The position numbers and the translations under genes were made by a program. Of a stretch of DNA of 26,843 nucleotides, positions 1 to 8,598 are shown piece after piece. The notes under the pieces are model-generated. The model was given only the letters and a program-made list of their open reading frames with translations. It was not told where the DNA came from and searched no databases. Position 1 is the first letter of the stretch; each line of letters starts with the position of its first letter. The DNA is from Bacteroidales bacterium (lineage in GTDB: Bacteria; Bacteroidota; Bacteroidia; Bacteroidales; UBA932), in contig JAFTYS010000015.1 in assembly GCA_017461285.1 (NCBI GenBank), forward strand, positions 1-26,843, in the 5' to 3' direction.

Positions 1-2144
1 TCCACGCTGACCTTGTCGAATGCACGGAGACGGCGTACGTCAGGAGTCTGGCTTGCATAGAGGTCAGACGAGAAGAGAAGAACGCTCTCCTTACCCTCTC
101 TTGCACCCACGTTAGTCACATCCACTGTAACCTTGAGGACATCATCAGCTCCGAACTCTGTAGCGGAAACAGTCATGTTAGAATACTTGAATGCAGTATA
201 GCTGAGACCATGTCCGAAAGGCCACTGGCTGTCCACATCGGCGCTGTAGTTATATGCTCCTGACATTGTGCCCTGCTGCTCAGCCGGCTTGTAATCGTAT
301 GTCGTATGCTTGCTGATGTACTTAGGATATGTGAAAGGAAGCTTTCCGCTGAAGTTCTCCTCACCGCTGAGAAGCGCTGCAAGAGCATCACCGCCATAGT
401 TACCAGGAAGAAGGATGTCAACGACTGCAGTAGCGAGAGGCTCGATGTCGTTGATGATACGAGGACGGCCTTCATTGAGGATGAGGATGATAGGACGGCC
501 TGTTGCAGACAATGCCTTCACAAGAGCCTTCTGGTTTGCGGAGAGGTTCATGTCCACATCATTGCCCGGAGTCTCGCAATAAGTGTTCTCACCGATACAT
601 GCAATGATCACATCAGACTTGCGTGCTGCATTTACTGCCTCCTTCACACTTGTCTGCTCGTCAAAGGTCCAGTTTGTACCCATCAGGTCATACTCGACAC
701 CAGGGACATATGTAAGGTTAGGGAACTTCTGGGCGAGAGCCTCATAAATGGTATTGTACTTATCCGTAAACTGAGGCCATGACGCAGCGTTGCCCTGCCA
801 TGTATACGACCATCCTCCGTTAAGAGTCCTCATCGAATTTGCGTTAGGACCTGTAAGAAGGATACGGAGATCCTTCTTCAATGGAAGGATGCCGTTGTTC
901 TTGAGGAGCACCTGTGACTCGACAGCGGCTTCATATGCCATGAGCGCATGCTTCTCGCTTCCGAAATCAGGATAATCGGCTTCCTTTGTATCAGGCTGGT
1001 CGAAAAGACCGAGACGTACCTTCATGCGGATGACACGGCGTGCAGCGTCATCGATGCGTGACATAGGAACCTCGCCTTCCTCGACGAGAGCCTTGAGATC
1101 GATGGCGAACTGGCAGTCATATGGTACCATCGACATGTCGATGCCGGCATTGATAGCCAACTTCACAGCCTCCTTGAGAGAAGAAGCGACGCGCTCGCGA
1201 GTATAGAGGTTTACGATGTCAGCCCAGTCTGTAACGATCATTCCGTCCCAGTTCAGCTCTTCCTTCACCCACTTGGTAAGAAGCTCGGCATTGCAGTGGA
1301 AAGGCATTCCGTTGTTGCTTCCCGAGTTCACCATGATCGAAAGGGCACCTGCCTGCATAGCCTCCTTGAAAGGCTCGAAATGCTTCTCGCGTAGCTCGGA
1401 TGCAGCAATTGAAGACGGTGTACGGTCCTGTCCTGAAACAGGTACGCCATAACCCATGAAATGCTTCGCACATGCAGCGATATGGTAAGGGCCGAGATTG
1501 TTAGGATCGTCACCCTGCATTCCGCGGACCTCAGCCACCGCCATTTCGGCATTCACATATACATCCTCGCCGAAGCTTTCCCACATTCTTGACCATGCCG
1601 GATTTCTTCCGAGGTCCATTGTCGGAGAGAATGTCCAAGGAACGTCTGCCGCACGGCTCTCATATGCAGTCACCATACCCATGTTGTATGCGTGCTGACG
1701 GTTGAATGATGCCGCGAGGTTGATCTCCTGAGGGAAAAGGATTCCGCCGAGGACATATGATGTTCCGTGGATATGATCAAGTCCGAAAAGTGTAGGGATG
1801 CCCATCTCCTCCATCGAGATGCGGTTGATTTCCGATATAAGCTTGTTGTAGGTCTCCGGAGTCTGCGCATGTCCGTCAGGGACATTGAGGATCGAACCCA
1901 CCTTGTATGTACGGATGATCGAATCGCCGGCAGGTGTAAGCTCTCCACCTCTGGAGACAGCATCTACCGTGATCTGGGTCATCTGACCGATCTTTTCTTC
2001 AAGGGTCATTCCCTTGAGGACCTTCTCAACCTTGGCTTCGACTGAAGCATCATAAGGGATAGCAGGCTCCACCTTCGGTGAACTGCAGCACGAAGCAGCA
2101 AGCATCGCTGCACAAGCGCCAATAACGAATCTGTTCAGTTTCAT
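1..2144 (-). CDS. GH3 beta-glucosidase-type lipoprotein (BglX-like), C-terminus beyond the window
   Basis: Translated on the minus strand from the ATG at 2144, this reads as a secreted glycoside hydrolase family 3 enzyme, which removes terminal non-reducing sugars (usually beta-glucose or beta-xylose) with retention. The N-terminus is a lipoprotein-like signal ending LAASC near residue 19. The BglX-like order is visible: [19 protein letters not shown], the KHFMGYG substrate loop, and GMIVTDW with the expected nucleophile Asp306. The second alpha/beta domain follows ([14 protein letters not shown]), then the start of a C-terminal fibronectin III-like domain. 714 codons are present; family members of about 750-780 residues imply that only some 50 are missing. 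It lies downstream of the FAD oxidoreductase gene, but the 79-base gap holds a good promoter, so it can be transcribed alone. Family assignment is firm; substrate is not readable from sequence. Confidence 0.93.
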   Translation of the reverse strand, partial: MKLNRFVIGACAAMLAASCCSSPKVEPAIPYDASVEAKVEKVLKGMTLEEKIGQMTQITVDAVSRGGELTPAGDSIIRTYKVGSILNVPDGHAQTPETYNKLISEINRISMEEMGIPTLFGLDHIHGTSYVLGGILFPQEINLAASFNRQHAYNMGMVTAYESRAADVPWTFSPTMDLGRNPAWSRMWESFGEDVYVNAEMAVAEVRGMQGDDPNNLGPYHIAACAKHFMGYGVPVSGQDRTPSSIAASELREKHFEPFKEAMQAGALSIMVNSGSNNGMPFHCNAELLTKWVKEELNWDGMIVTDWADIVNLYTRERVASSLKEAVKLAINAGIDMSMVPYDCQFAIDLKALVEEGEVPMSRIDDAARRVIRMKVRLGLFDQPDTKEADYPDFGSEKHALMAYEAAVESQVLLKNNGILPLKKDLRILLTGPNANSMRTLNGGWSYTWQGNAASWPQFTDKYNTIYEALAQKFPNLTYVPGVEYDLMGTNWTFDEQTSVKEAVNAARKSDVIIACIGENTYCETPGNDVDMNLSANQKALVKALSATGRPIILILNEGRPRIINDIEPLATAVVDILLPGNYGGDALAALLSGEENFSGKLPFTYPKYISKHTTYDYKPAEQQGTMSGAYNYSADVDSQWPFGHGLSYTAFKYSNMTVSATEFGADDVLKVTVDVTNVGAREGKESVLLFSSDLYASQTPDVRRLRAFDKVSV

Positions 2145-2180
2145 ATGATATCAATGTAGTTTAGTTTCCAACAAAACGTA

Positions 2181-2211
2181 CAAATATACGAAACTTGAAC
2201 AATAAATCAAA
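2181..2211 (-). promoter_or_regulatory. Bacteroides-type promoter for the GH3 gene
   Basis: Read on the minus strand, TATATTTG (2188 to 2181) matches the Bacteroidetes sigma-ABfr -7 consensus TAnnTTTG exactly. TTTG (2211 to 2208) sits 19 bases upstream and matches the -33 element. Transcription would start near 2174, giving a leader of about 30 bases before the ATG at 2144. Confidence 0.7.
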
Positions 2212-2223
2212 AACGAAGTCCCG

Positions 2224-4104
2224 TCAGTACAGCATTACATTTCCATAATAGTCCACTCCGAACATCATGAAAGGGTCGATAAGGTCATCGATGACCACTG
2301 CCGCTTCCAGTCTTGTGACATCACGGTCTTCATCATAATCGGAAAGTCCGAGACCGTCCCACCATGTCTGCTCCTCCTTCGGAACACGAAGGCCCAGCAT
2401 GCGCAGAGCGTCCGTGAACCCGCCCACCGACACAGGTCCGGAAGGGAACGGAAGATGGCCGTTATAATACCCTTCCGGGAATATCTCTTCTGCCCTGAGA
2501 GGGTCGTCGGCTCGGAACCAGGTCTGGTTCGCCCAGCCGACATTGCGGCCTTCGCCGCGGAGCAGTCCGGTCGCACCAATCTTCTGAAGAGCCTTGAAAT
2601 GCCTGTGGTCCTTAGGAAGGTCAAGATATGGCATGATATAGCAGCCGGCATCGAGAAGAGCCTCCTGGACCTTTCGGACCCGAACCTGATCCACATTCCT
2701 GCCTTCCTTACGGGCAATGGCGGCAATAGCTCCGGCCGCCTGGCCGAGCTGCATCACGACAGGCTGGAGACGGGTCGCTCCATTGATCAGATTCGAGACT
2801 GACACAGACTTCTCGGCCACGATAAGATCCCTGACATCATCCTGTTCCGGTATCAGGACTCCCATAGGGACATTGAACGACGGGATAGGATAGAACTCCA
2901 GGTCCGGCAGCTCCTGCCAATGCGGATGACGGAAATGATGATGGTCGACCGCATAGTCTCCGACGGCGATTCCGGTCCTGTAATAAGGATGTCTGTAACC
3001 ATATGGAGAAGCGGCCGCGTCAAGGGTGAGGAAAGCCTTGCCAACGATACGTCTTGACTCCCTGTGATATGGGAAGAAAGGAAACCTGTCTTCAGTCGGG
3101 AACTCATCATCCGCAAGTCCCAGATTCTTCATTCCGAGCTCGGTCTGGATGTAATACAGGAAGCAGCGGGTGAAGTCCTTTGCCTCCTCATATGCCTCCT
3201 GACGTTCCTCACGGCTCATTTCTATCGTATTCACGTAATAGTCATTGCCATAGATCGGCCAGTTGATCATGTACTTTCCGTTCGGAGTACGGCCATATGT
3301 GATCATCATTTCCGGACTCCATATGGTCTGTCCGGTCTCAGGAATAGTATTGTTCGGACCGGTCGCGCAATTGTAGAACACCGCAGGATCATATCCTTCC
3401 GGCCTTTCGATCGTCATATCGGCATCCGGACCGTAATCCTTCAGCATGGCCACATATGTAAGATCCTGGATTATGTCGTTCGCCTGCTCAGGGGCAATCG
3501 ACTCGCCAGTATCTTCCGAAGCTTCCATACCTATCCTGTACTCCACTCCGCATGCCTTGGCAACATCGCCAAGCTCGGTCGCGTCAATAAGGACGTCGGC
3601 AATGACCGTATACTTACGCCCGTCCGGTCCGCGGAGGACTACCTTCCAGTCGTCCTCCCCTTCCGGGCATACGCTTACCATGACAGTCTCACGCCTGAGG
3701 TCCAGAAGGTCGCCGCATCCTTCAGCCATCGCAGTCAGAACTTCCTGTCCGACATGAGGTTCGAAATTGATATTGCTGACCCAGCCGGTCTTCAAGGCAT
3801 CCCAGCCGCCGTATCTAGCCGAAAGAGAATCAGCGAACTCCCCGAAAATGCCGCTCTGGAGCCTGTAGTTTCCGTCTACGCAGCTCACTCCCGCAGCGGT
3901 AAGCATGCCTCCGACCCATGGGGTCTCTTCCACTACCATGACGGGCACTCCCATCCTGGCAGTCTGGATACCGGCGGAGATTCCGCTGGCGCCTCCTCCG
4001 ATCACAAGCACATCTGCATATCCGGTCTTCGAACATGACCCGACAGACATCAGCTGTCCTGCTACAGCGGCGAGCAGGAACAGATTCTTAAGAACAGACT
4101 TCAT
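2224..4104 (-). CDS. secreted FAD-dependent oxidoreductase (PF12831 type)
   Basis: A 626-residue protein opening with a lipoprotein signal (MKSVLKNLFL..., cysteine at residue 24 after VGS). The Rossmann FAD-binding motif follows at once: VLVIGGGASG at 33-41, with the adenosine-ribose acidic residue at about 60 (VVEE) and a conserved WVGGML segment. This is the FAD-dependent oxidoreductase family often found near glycan-degradation genes in Bacteroidota and sometimes annotated as xanthan-lyase-related. The reaction is unknown; oxidation of a sugar or of a released aglycone is possible. An in-frame ATG lies 18 bases upstream at 4122, but the 4104 start gives a clean signal peptide and leaves room for a leader after the promoter at 4130-4137. 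It is divergent from the esterase gene at 4235. Exported flavin enzymes of this kind are uncommon, so the lipoprotein call carries some doubt. Confidence 0.85.
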   Translation of the reverse strand: MKSVLKNLFLLAAVAGQLMSVGSCSKTGYADVLVIGGGASGISAGIQTARMGVPVMVVEETPWVGGMLTAAGVSCVDGNYRLQSGIFGEFADSLSARYGGWDALKTGWVSNINFEPHVGQEVLTAMAEGCGDLLDLRRETVMVSVCPEGEDDWKVVLRGPDGRKYTVIADVLIDATELGDVAKACGVEYRIGMEASEDTGESIAPEQANDIIQDLTYVAMLKDYGPDADMTIERPEGYDPAVFYNCATGPNNTIPETGQTIWSPEMMITYGRTPNGKYMINWPIYGNDYYVNTIEMSREERQEAYEEAKDFTRCFLYYIQTELGMKNLGLADDEFPTEDRFPFFPYHRESRRIVGKAFLTLDAAASPYGYRHPYYRTGIAVGDYAVDHHHFRHPHWQELPDLEFYPIPSFNVPMGVLIPEQDDVRDLIVAEKSVSVSNLINGATRLQPVVMQLGQAAGAIAAIARKEGRNVDQVRVRKVQEALLDAGCYIMPYLDLPKDHRHFKALQKIGATGLLRGEGRNVGWANQTWFRADDPLRAEEIFPEGYYNGHLPFPSGPVSVGGFTDALRMLGLRVPKEEQTWWDGLGLSDYDEDRDVTRLEAAVVIDDLIDPFMMFGVDYYGNVMLY

Positions 4105-4129
4105 AGTACAATGATTTATCATATTTCCA

Positions 4130-4137
4130 CAAAATTA
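4130..4137 (-). promoter_or_regulatory. -7 promoter box for the FAD oxidoreductase gene
   Basis: The minus strand reads TAATTTTG, an exact TAnnTTTG match, about 25 bases upstream of the chosen start at 4104. No clear -33 TTTG was found. Its position argues against the in-frame ATG at 4122, which would have almost no leader. Confidence 0.5.
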
Positions 4138-4190
4138 CATGTTTTTATAAAATCATCCCTTATTTTTTAAATTATTTTAATAATTATGGT

Positions 4191-4198
4191 TATCTTTG
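4191..4198 (+). promoter_or_regulatory. -7 promoter box for the esterase-phosphoesterase-acyltransferase operon
   Basis: TATCTTTG matches TAnnTTTG exactly and lies 36 bases before the ATG at 4235, giving a leader of about 30 bases. Only T-rich sequence, not a clean TTTG, occupies the -33 position. With the box at 4130-4137 on the other strand it forms a compact divergent promoter region in an AT-rich gap. Confidence 0.55.
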
Positions 4199-4234
4199 AG
4201 GGTTATAAGAATATAAGACAAAATCAAAACAGAT

Positions 4235-5347
4235 ATGCACAAGACACTAACCGCATTAGTGACAGTCCTCGCACTGTCATTCAGCGCCGATCTTTCGGCA
4301 AAAAAGGCAAAGGAACTGATCGAGACTCCGGCATCGGACAGCCGCATCGAGTACACAGGAAGGACCCAGGTAAACGGTCCTGAAGTAACTTACGACTGGA
4401 GCGGAGTCTACTTCAGAGTAAAGTTCAACGGCCCTTACCTCGCCATGAAATGTTCCGACACAAAGAACACATGGTTCAACCAGTGGACGGACAAGGAGAT
4501 GGGGCCAAAGGCCGACAAGGTATTCATGGTCGGAGCAAAGGACACCCTCATCGTACTTGCAGAAGGCCTCGGCAAAGGAGAACATGAAATCATCCTCCAG
4601 AAGAGGACCGAAGGCGAGCAGGGACGCTTTACAGTACATTCATTCCTGACCGAAGGCGAGATTCTCCAGGCAGACGGCCGCAAGGAAAGGCACATCGAGT
4701 TCATCGGCGACTCCTACACATGCGGATACGGCACTGAAAGCGAAGACAGGGACGACCCGTTCCTCGCAGAGACCGAGAACTGCAACCTTACATATGCAGC
4801 GATCGCATCAAGGTATTTCGGCGCAGACTTCAACCTCGTGAGCCACTCCGGCCAGGGAATCTGCCGCAACTACGACGACTTCCGTCCGGGATACAACATG
4901 CCGGACAGATACAGCCAGACATTCGACGAGTCGGCGGATATCGCATGGAACGCCGCTGAAGCTCCGTTCCGTCCCGACATCGTGGTCATCTACCTGTGCA
5001 CCAACGACTTCTCGACAGCACGCCAGCCGCATGAAACCATATTTGCAGGAAGATACATCGAACTCCTCAAGAAGATCAAGGCGAACTACGGAGATGACAT
5101 CCCGGTTCTTTGCCTTGCATCGAATGTGACTCCGTTCAGCTTCGACTACATCCGCAACGCATGCATGATGAGCGGACTGAGCAATCTGACATATGTAGGC
5201 CTAACAAAGGGAATCCACAACGAAACCGACGAACTCGGAGCAAGCTGGCACCCTAACTACAAGGGCCACATCAAGGTAGCAAGCAGCGTGATACCTTACA
5301 TCTCGACGCTGACAGGATGGGAAATGGAAGAAAAACCTTATAAGTAA
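4235..5347 (+). CDS. secreted CE2-like SGNH-hydrolase esterase
   Basis: A 370-residue exported protein, probably an acetylesterase acting on O-acetylated glycans. Residues 1-22 are a Sec signal peptide (ALSFSADLSA). Residues about 30-145 form a beta-rich domain like the N-terminal jelly roll of carbohydrate esterase family 2. The SGNH domain follows: block I EFIGDSYTCGYG with Ser160, block II HSGQGI with Gly near 208, block III CTNDFS with Asn257, and block V ASWHPN with His339. The Asp usually three residues before the catalytic His is absent (the sequence is GASWHPN), which suits the Ser-His dyad described for CE2. The gene is first in an operon; the phosphoesterase gene starts 6 bases after its stop. 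Family placement is good; the ester removed is not determined. Confidence 0.88.
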   Translation: MHKTLTALVTVLALSFSADLSAKKAKELIETPASDSRIEYTGRTQVNGPEVTYDWSGVYFRVKFNGPYLAMKCSDTKNTWFNQWTDKEMGPKADKVFMVGAKDTLIVLAEGLGKGEHEIILQKRTEGEQGRFTVHSFLTEGEILQADGRKERHIEFIGDSYTCGYGTESEDRDDPFLAETENCNLTYAAIASRYFGADFNLVSHSGQGICRNYDDFRPGYNMPDRYSQTFDESADIAWNAAEAPFRPDIVVIYLCTNDFSTARQPHETIFAGRYIELLKKIKANYGDDIPVLCLASNVTPFSFDYIRNACMMSGLSNLTYVGLTKGIHNETDELGASWHPNYKGHIKVASSVIPYISTLTGWEMEEKPYK

Positions 5348-5353
5348 TCTATC

Positions 5354-6772
5354 ATGAAAAAGGGAATAATATTATTCATTGCAGCAGCAGTATCAGTCTT
5401 CGGAGCGAAGGCTGACGTGATCAAGGGATCCGTAAAGGACACAGAAGGCAAGGGAATTGCCGGAGTGGTCGTTTCTGACGGTCTCAACACAACCGTTACC
5501 GATGCAAAGGGAAAGTTCAGGATGGACGCAGACCAGGACAGCAGGTTCGTATTCATCTCCACCCCGTCGGGATACATATCTGCCACATTGGAAGGCAGTA
5601 CACTGTTCTATAAGGAGATAAGCGCTGACACGAAGAAGTATGACTTCATAGTCGAGAAGAACGCGAAGGACGACACCAACCATAACATCATCGCCATCGC
5701 AGACCCGCAGATCAGCGAAAGGGACGAACTTCCGGAGCTTGACAGGCATGCCGACGACATTGCGGCATACGTCAAGGACATGGACGGCGACTATACCTTC
5801 GGACTCTGTCTCGGAGACATCGTAGGCTGGGACCACACCATCTATCCTGAATACAACAAGATCATGTCGAAGACCGGCATTGATTACAGATATGTAATCG
5901 GAAACCATGACATGACCAACTACGGACGTTCGCATGAAACATCAATGAAGAACTATGAGGACATGTACGGCCCGTGCTGGTATTCCTTCAATGTAGGAAA
6001 GGTACACTACATCGTGCTCAACGACAACTTCTTCATCGGACGCGACTGGTACTATATCGGCTACCTCGACGAGAGGCAGATCAGATGGCTTGAGAATGAC
6101 CTTTCATACGTTCCGGAAGGCTCCAAGGTTGTTGTAGCCATGCATATCCCTACAACTCTGGACAAGTCTGACCGCGACGCCTTCCGTTCTGACGTCATGC
6201 TGGACAACCTCTGCAACAAGCCTGCGCTCTATCAGATGCTCCTTCCTTACGAGACACTGATCCTTTCAGGACACATGCATACAGCAGACTACGAGCAGAT
6301 CGCACCGAACATCACCGAAATCAACATCGCAGGCCTCTGCGGAGCATGGTGGTGCGGAGAGGTCTGCATTGACGGCTCGCCAGCAGGATTCAAGCACTTC
6401 GACATGGACGGAGAAGAGACCACATGGATCTACAAGGGCTGCGGACATCCGCTCGACTATCAGATGAAGGTATACGCCGACGATCCTACATTCCCGGGAG
6501 AAGTCGTGGCAAACGTATGGGACTACGACCCTGAATGGAAGGTCGAGTATTTTGAAGACGGCGTCAAGGTATGTGACATGGAGCGCTTCATGGACAAGGA
6601 TCCGCTTGCAAGAGAGCTTTACAAGGACCAGTCGGCACTCAAGAGGTCATGGGTCTATGCAGCCAGGACAGAGAACATGTTCAGGGCAAAGAAGTCAGAA
6701 GGAGCGAAGAAGCTCGAAGTTCGCGTGACAGACCGTTTCGGAAGAGTTTATTCAAAGACAATCGAAAGATAA
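5354..6772 (+). CDS. secreted calcineurin-like metallophosphoesterase with N- and C-terminal accessory domains
   Basis: A 472-residue exported protein with a signal peptide at about 1-20 (cleavage near GAKA). Residues about 22-100 form an Ig-like/carboxypeptidase-regulatory fold of the MetallophosN type. The phosphoesterase core carries DPQ at 117-119, LGDIVGWD at 153-160, GNHD at 183-186, MH at 263-264 and GHMHT at 306-310. The first metal motif is DxQ rather than the usual DxH. The C-terminal domain (about 345-472) is of the MetallophosC type. Known superfamily members hydrolyse phosphomono- or diesters using two metals; the substrate here is probably a phosphorylated sugar or a phosphodiester-linked glycan (inference). 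It sits 6 bases after the esterase gene and overlaps the next gene by one base (TAATG), so the three proteins probably act together. Confidence 0.88.
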   Translation: MKKGIILFIAAAVSVFGAKADVIKGSVKDTEGKGIAGVVVSDGLNTTVTDAKGKFRMDADQDSRFVFISTPSGYISATLEGSTLFYKEISADTKKYDFIVEKNAKDDTNHNIIAIADPQISERDELPELDRHADDIAAYVKDMDGDYTFGLCLGDIVGWDHTIYPEYNKIMSKTGIDYRYVIGNHDMTNYGRSHETSMKNYEDMYGPCWYSFNVGKVHYIVLNDNFFIGRDWYYIGYLDERQIRWLENDLSYVPEGSKVVVAMHIPTTLDKSDRDAFRSDVMLDNLCNKPALYQMLLPYETLILSGHMHTADYEQIAPNITEINIAGLCGAWWCGEVCIDGSPAGFKHFDMDGEETTWIYKGCGHPLDYQMKVYADDPTFPGEVVANVWDYDPEWKVEYFEDGVKVCDMERFMDKDPLARELYKDQSALKRSWVYAARTENMFRAKKSEGAKKLEVRVTDRFGRVYSKTIER

Positions 6773-8154
6773 TGGCAACGACACCAAGCAAAAGAATCAT
6801 AACCATAGACATCCTGCGTGGCATCACGATATTCGCCATGATCCTGTGCGCGAACATCGGATATTATTCCGACCTGCCTGCATGGATGTTCCACGGGCAG
6901 ACTCCCCCGCCGACCTACGTATTCAACCCTGACGTACCGGGCATCACATGGGTCGACCTCGTCTTCCCGTTCTTCCTCTTCACGATGGGAGCGGCTTTCC
7001 CTCTTGCTATGCGCAAGAGACTGGAAAGCGGCGTCAGCCGATGGGAAGTGACAGGCAGCCTGTTCCGCAGATGGCTGACTCTCACGATCTTCGCCATCGT
7101 GCTCGGAAACGCCTACCAGATAGGTGCAAGCCCTCGTCCGGAATTCGTCAAAGGGATATTCTCACTGGCATTATGGGGCGTGATGTTCATGTCGCTGGTA
7201 AGACTCAAGGATGACCGGAAATGCCGCCTTGTGAATAACGCCGGCATGTTCCTTCTTATCGTAATGGCCGTCATCGGAACCGATTATATGGGACTGAAGC
7301 TCAGCAGATGGAGCAGCGACATCATCATAATGATCCTCGCCAACATAGCCATCTTCGGCGGACTGATCTGGATGTTCACAAAGGACAATCTCCGTCTCCG
7401 CTGGCTCATCCTGCTCTTTATAATCGCGATCAAGGCCTTGAGTTCATACACTCCTGAAGTCCTCGCCTGGGTTCCTTCAATGGGAAGCATAGGGTGGTTC
7501 TTCAGCTGGGGATTCCTCCAGTACCTGGTAATCGCCGTGGCAGGATCCATCGTCGGAGACAAGCTTCTCGACCATTCAAGGTCGGGAGAAGCTGTCCGGA
7601 TCGACACCTATCACATTACCGCTGGAGTGATCGCCCTTGTCGCAATGCTGGTACAGCTTTGGGGACTCTTCACAAGACACATTCTAGCAGATTTCGTGAT
7701 CTCGGCCGTTCTCGGGGCAGCTTTCGTGGCGCTGACCTGGAAGAGACGCAACATAATGACATGGCTCGGATACTTCGGATTCGCATTCATGCTTGTCGGA
7801 ATCATCTTCGACCCTATCGACGGCGGAATCACCAAGGACCACTGCAACCTGTCATACATGATCACGACGACAGGAATGACCGCCCTTACGGGCGCATTCG
7901 TCCTTGCCCTGGAGCTCAAGTGGCAGATCAAGGGCCGCGGACTGAGCGGCAGCGGCCAGAACCCGATGCTTGCCTACACGGTCACAAACTTCCTGACAGG
8001 ACCGATCCTGACAATGTGCGGAATCACCGCATGGCTGGACGCCATCAGCGTCGGATCTCCTTTCTGGGGAGTAGTAAGAGGCCTGGTCTTCACTCTTCTG
8101 ATGGTAGCGGTAACCTGCTTCTTCACCAAGAAGAAACTCTTCTGGCGAAGCTAG
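6772..8154 (+). CDS. DUF5009/NagX-like multi-pass membrane acyltransferase
   Basis: A 460-residue inner-membrane protein with roughly ten to twelve hydrophobic segments. The N-terminus RIITIDILRGITIFAMI and the GITWVDLVFPFFLFTMG segment match the heparan-alpha-glucosaminide N-acetyltransferase (HGSNAT)/YeiB-related superfamily, in the Bacteroidota branch called DUF5009 or NagX. Human HGSNAT moves acetyl from cytosolic acetyl-CoA across a membrane onto terminal glucosamine; a similar periplasmic acetylation of an amino sugar is possible here but unproven. A histidine in the ITKDHCNLSY loop near residue 363 could be functional. The start is the ATG overlapping the phosphoesterase stop (TAATG); the frame stays open upstream, but that part lies inside the phosphoesterase gene. 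The overlap suggests translational coupling. It is the last gene of the operon before the hairpin at 8183-8223. Confidence 0.85.
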   Translation: MATTPSKRIITIDILRGITIFAMILCANIGYYSDLPAWMFHGQTPPPTYVFNPDVPGITWVDLVFPFFLFTMGAAFPLAMRKRLESGVSRWEVTGSLFRRWLTLTIFAIVLGNAYQIGASPRPEFVKGIFSLALWGVMFMSLVRLKDDRKCRLVNNAGMFLLIVMAVIGTDYMGLKLSRWSSDIIIMILANIAIFGGLIWMFTKDNLRLRWLILLFIIAIKALSSYTPEVLAWVPSMGSIGWFFSWGFLQYLVIAVAGSIVGDKLLDHSRSGEAVRIDTYHITAGVIALVAMLVQLWGLFTRHILADFVISAVLGAAFVALTWKRRNIMTWLGYFGFAFMLVGIIFDPIDGGITKDHCNLSYMITTTGMTALTGAFVLALELKWQIKGRGLSGSGQNPMLAYTVTNFLTGPILTMCGITAWLDAISVGSPFWGVVRGLVFTLLMVAVTCFFTKKKLFWRS

Positions 8155-8182
8155 AACGACAGCCTGAATAATAAAAAAAAGA

Positions 8183-8223
8183 AAAATCTGCAGTTGTTTT
8201 ACTATAAAACAACTGCAGATTTT
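8183..8223. terminator. 19-bp perfect hairpin, likely bidirectional terminator
   Basis: The arms AAAATCTGCAGTTGTTTTA and TAAAACAACTGCAGATTTT pair perfectly over 19 bp around a 3-base CTA loop. It begins 28 bases after the acyltransferase stop. On the plus strand only the TTTT ending the stem can serve as a U-tract. On the minus strand the stem is followed by T5-C-T8, a strong U-tract, so it would also stop transcripts coming leftward from the DUF4434 gene at 8599-9642. Confidence 0.85.
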
Positions 8224-8234
8224 GTGTTATGCCT

Positions 8235-8242
8235 TAATTTTG
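8235..8242 (+). promoter_or_regulatory. -7 promoter box for the small membrane protein pair
   Basis: TAATTTTG is an exact TAnnTTTG match located 11 bases after the hairpin and 29 bases before the ATG at 8272. This supports separate transcription of the two small genes. A second match, TATTTTTG at 8262-8269, ends only 2 bases before the ATG and is probably chance. Confidence 0.45.
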
Positions 8243-8271
8243 ACTGCATCAAATATTTAATTATTTTTGCA

Positions 8272-8490
8272 ATGGAGAAGGAAAATGTGAAAAGGATTTC
8301 GATCTGGGAGAAAGTCTCGGATTTCATGATGGACATATCGAAATATGTTCTGACAGCAGTAATAATCACATCAGCTTTTGATGAGTTGTCTGAAGCAAGA
8401 TGGATTATGTATGTAGTGGGTATAGGAGGATCAATCCTTCTTCTGATAGTAAGTATAGTAATGATACATTTAGCAAATAAAGGGAGATGA
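8272..8490 (+). CDS. small two-helix membrane protein, DUF6722-like
   Basis: A 72-residue protein starting MEKENVKRIS. A basic N-terminus with an amphipathic stretch (IWEKVSDFMMDISKYV) is followed by a hydrophobic segment at about 25-36 and a strong membrane helix at about 44-67, ending with the basic tail ANKGR. Length and pattern recall the small Bacteroidales family DUF6722 (from memory, not searched). The frame is open upstream to an ATG at 8194, but that lies inside the terminator hairpin, so the ATG at 8272 is chosen. The stop overlaps the start of the next small ORF. Function is unknown. Confidence 0.7.
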   Translation: MEKENVKRISIWEKVSDFMMDISKYVLTAVIITSAFDELSEARWIMYVVGIGGSILLLIVSIVMIHLANKGR

Positions 8491-8591
8491 GAACAACAAT
8501 GATTTTTCTTGGAATATGCATAGTGTGTATTGCCATGCTGATTTTTATGTCCACTAAGAAAGGACAGGAATGGATGAAGAAATTCGACTGA
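8487..8591 (+). CDS. 34-residue single-helix membrane microprotein
   Basis: The ATG at 8487 overlaps the preceding stop as ATGA. The product begins MRTTMIFLGICIV and has one hydrophobic helix (about residues 5-21), then the polar tail STKKGQEWMKKFD. This is a plausible single-pass microprotein made by translational coupling. AGGGAG lies immediately before the ATG, too close for an ideal ribosome site; the second Met at 8499 is 12 bases from it, so the start is uncertain. The stop is 7 bases from the end of the convergent DUF4434 gene at 8599. Evidence is position, overlap and composition only; function is unknown. Confidence 0.5.
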   Translation: MRTTMIFLGICIVCIAMLIFMSTKKGQEWMKKFD

Positions 8592-8598
8592 ACGATAT

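Noticed and set aside
3064..4038. Long open frame (324 codons) on the plus strand
   Set aside because: It lies wholly inside the FAD oxidoreductase gene on the other strand, whose motifs are unmistakable; the plus-strand product has no recognisable domain.
6649..6771. Upstream extension of the acyltransferase frame
   Set aside because: The segment lies in the phosphoesterase gene and its product is charged and unlike the family; the ATG at 6772 gives the standard N-terminus and a TAATG overlap.
8194..8271. Upstream start for the 72-aa membrane protein
   Set aside because: The ATG at 8194 is inside the terminator hairpin and upstream of the best -7 box.
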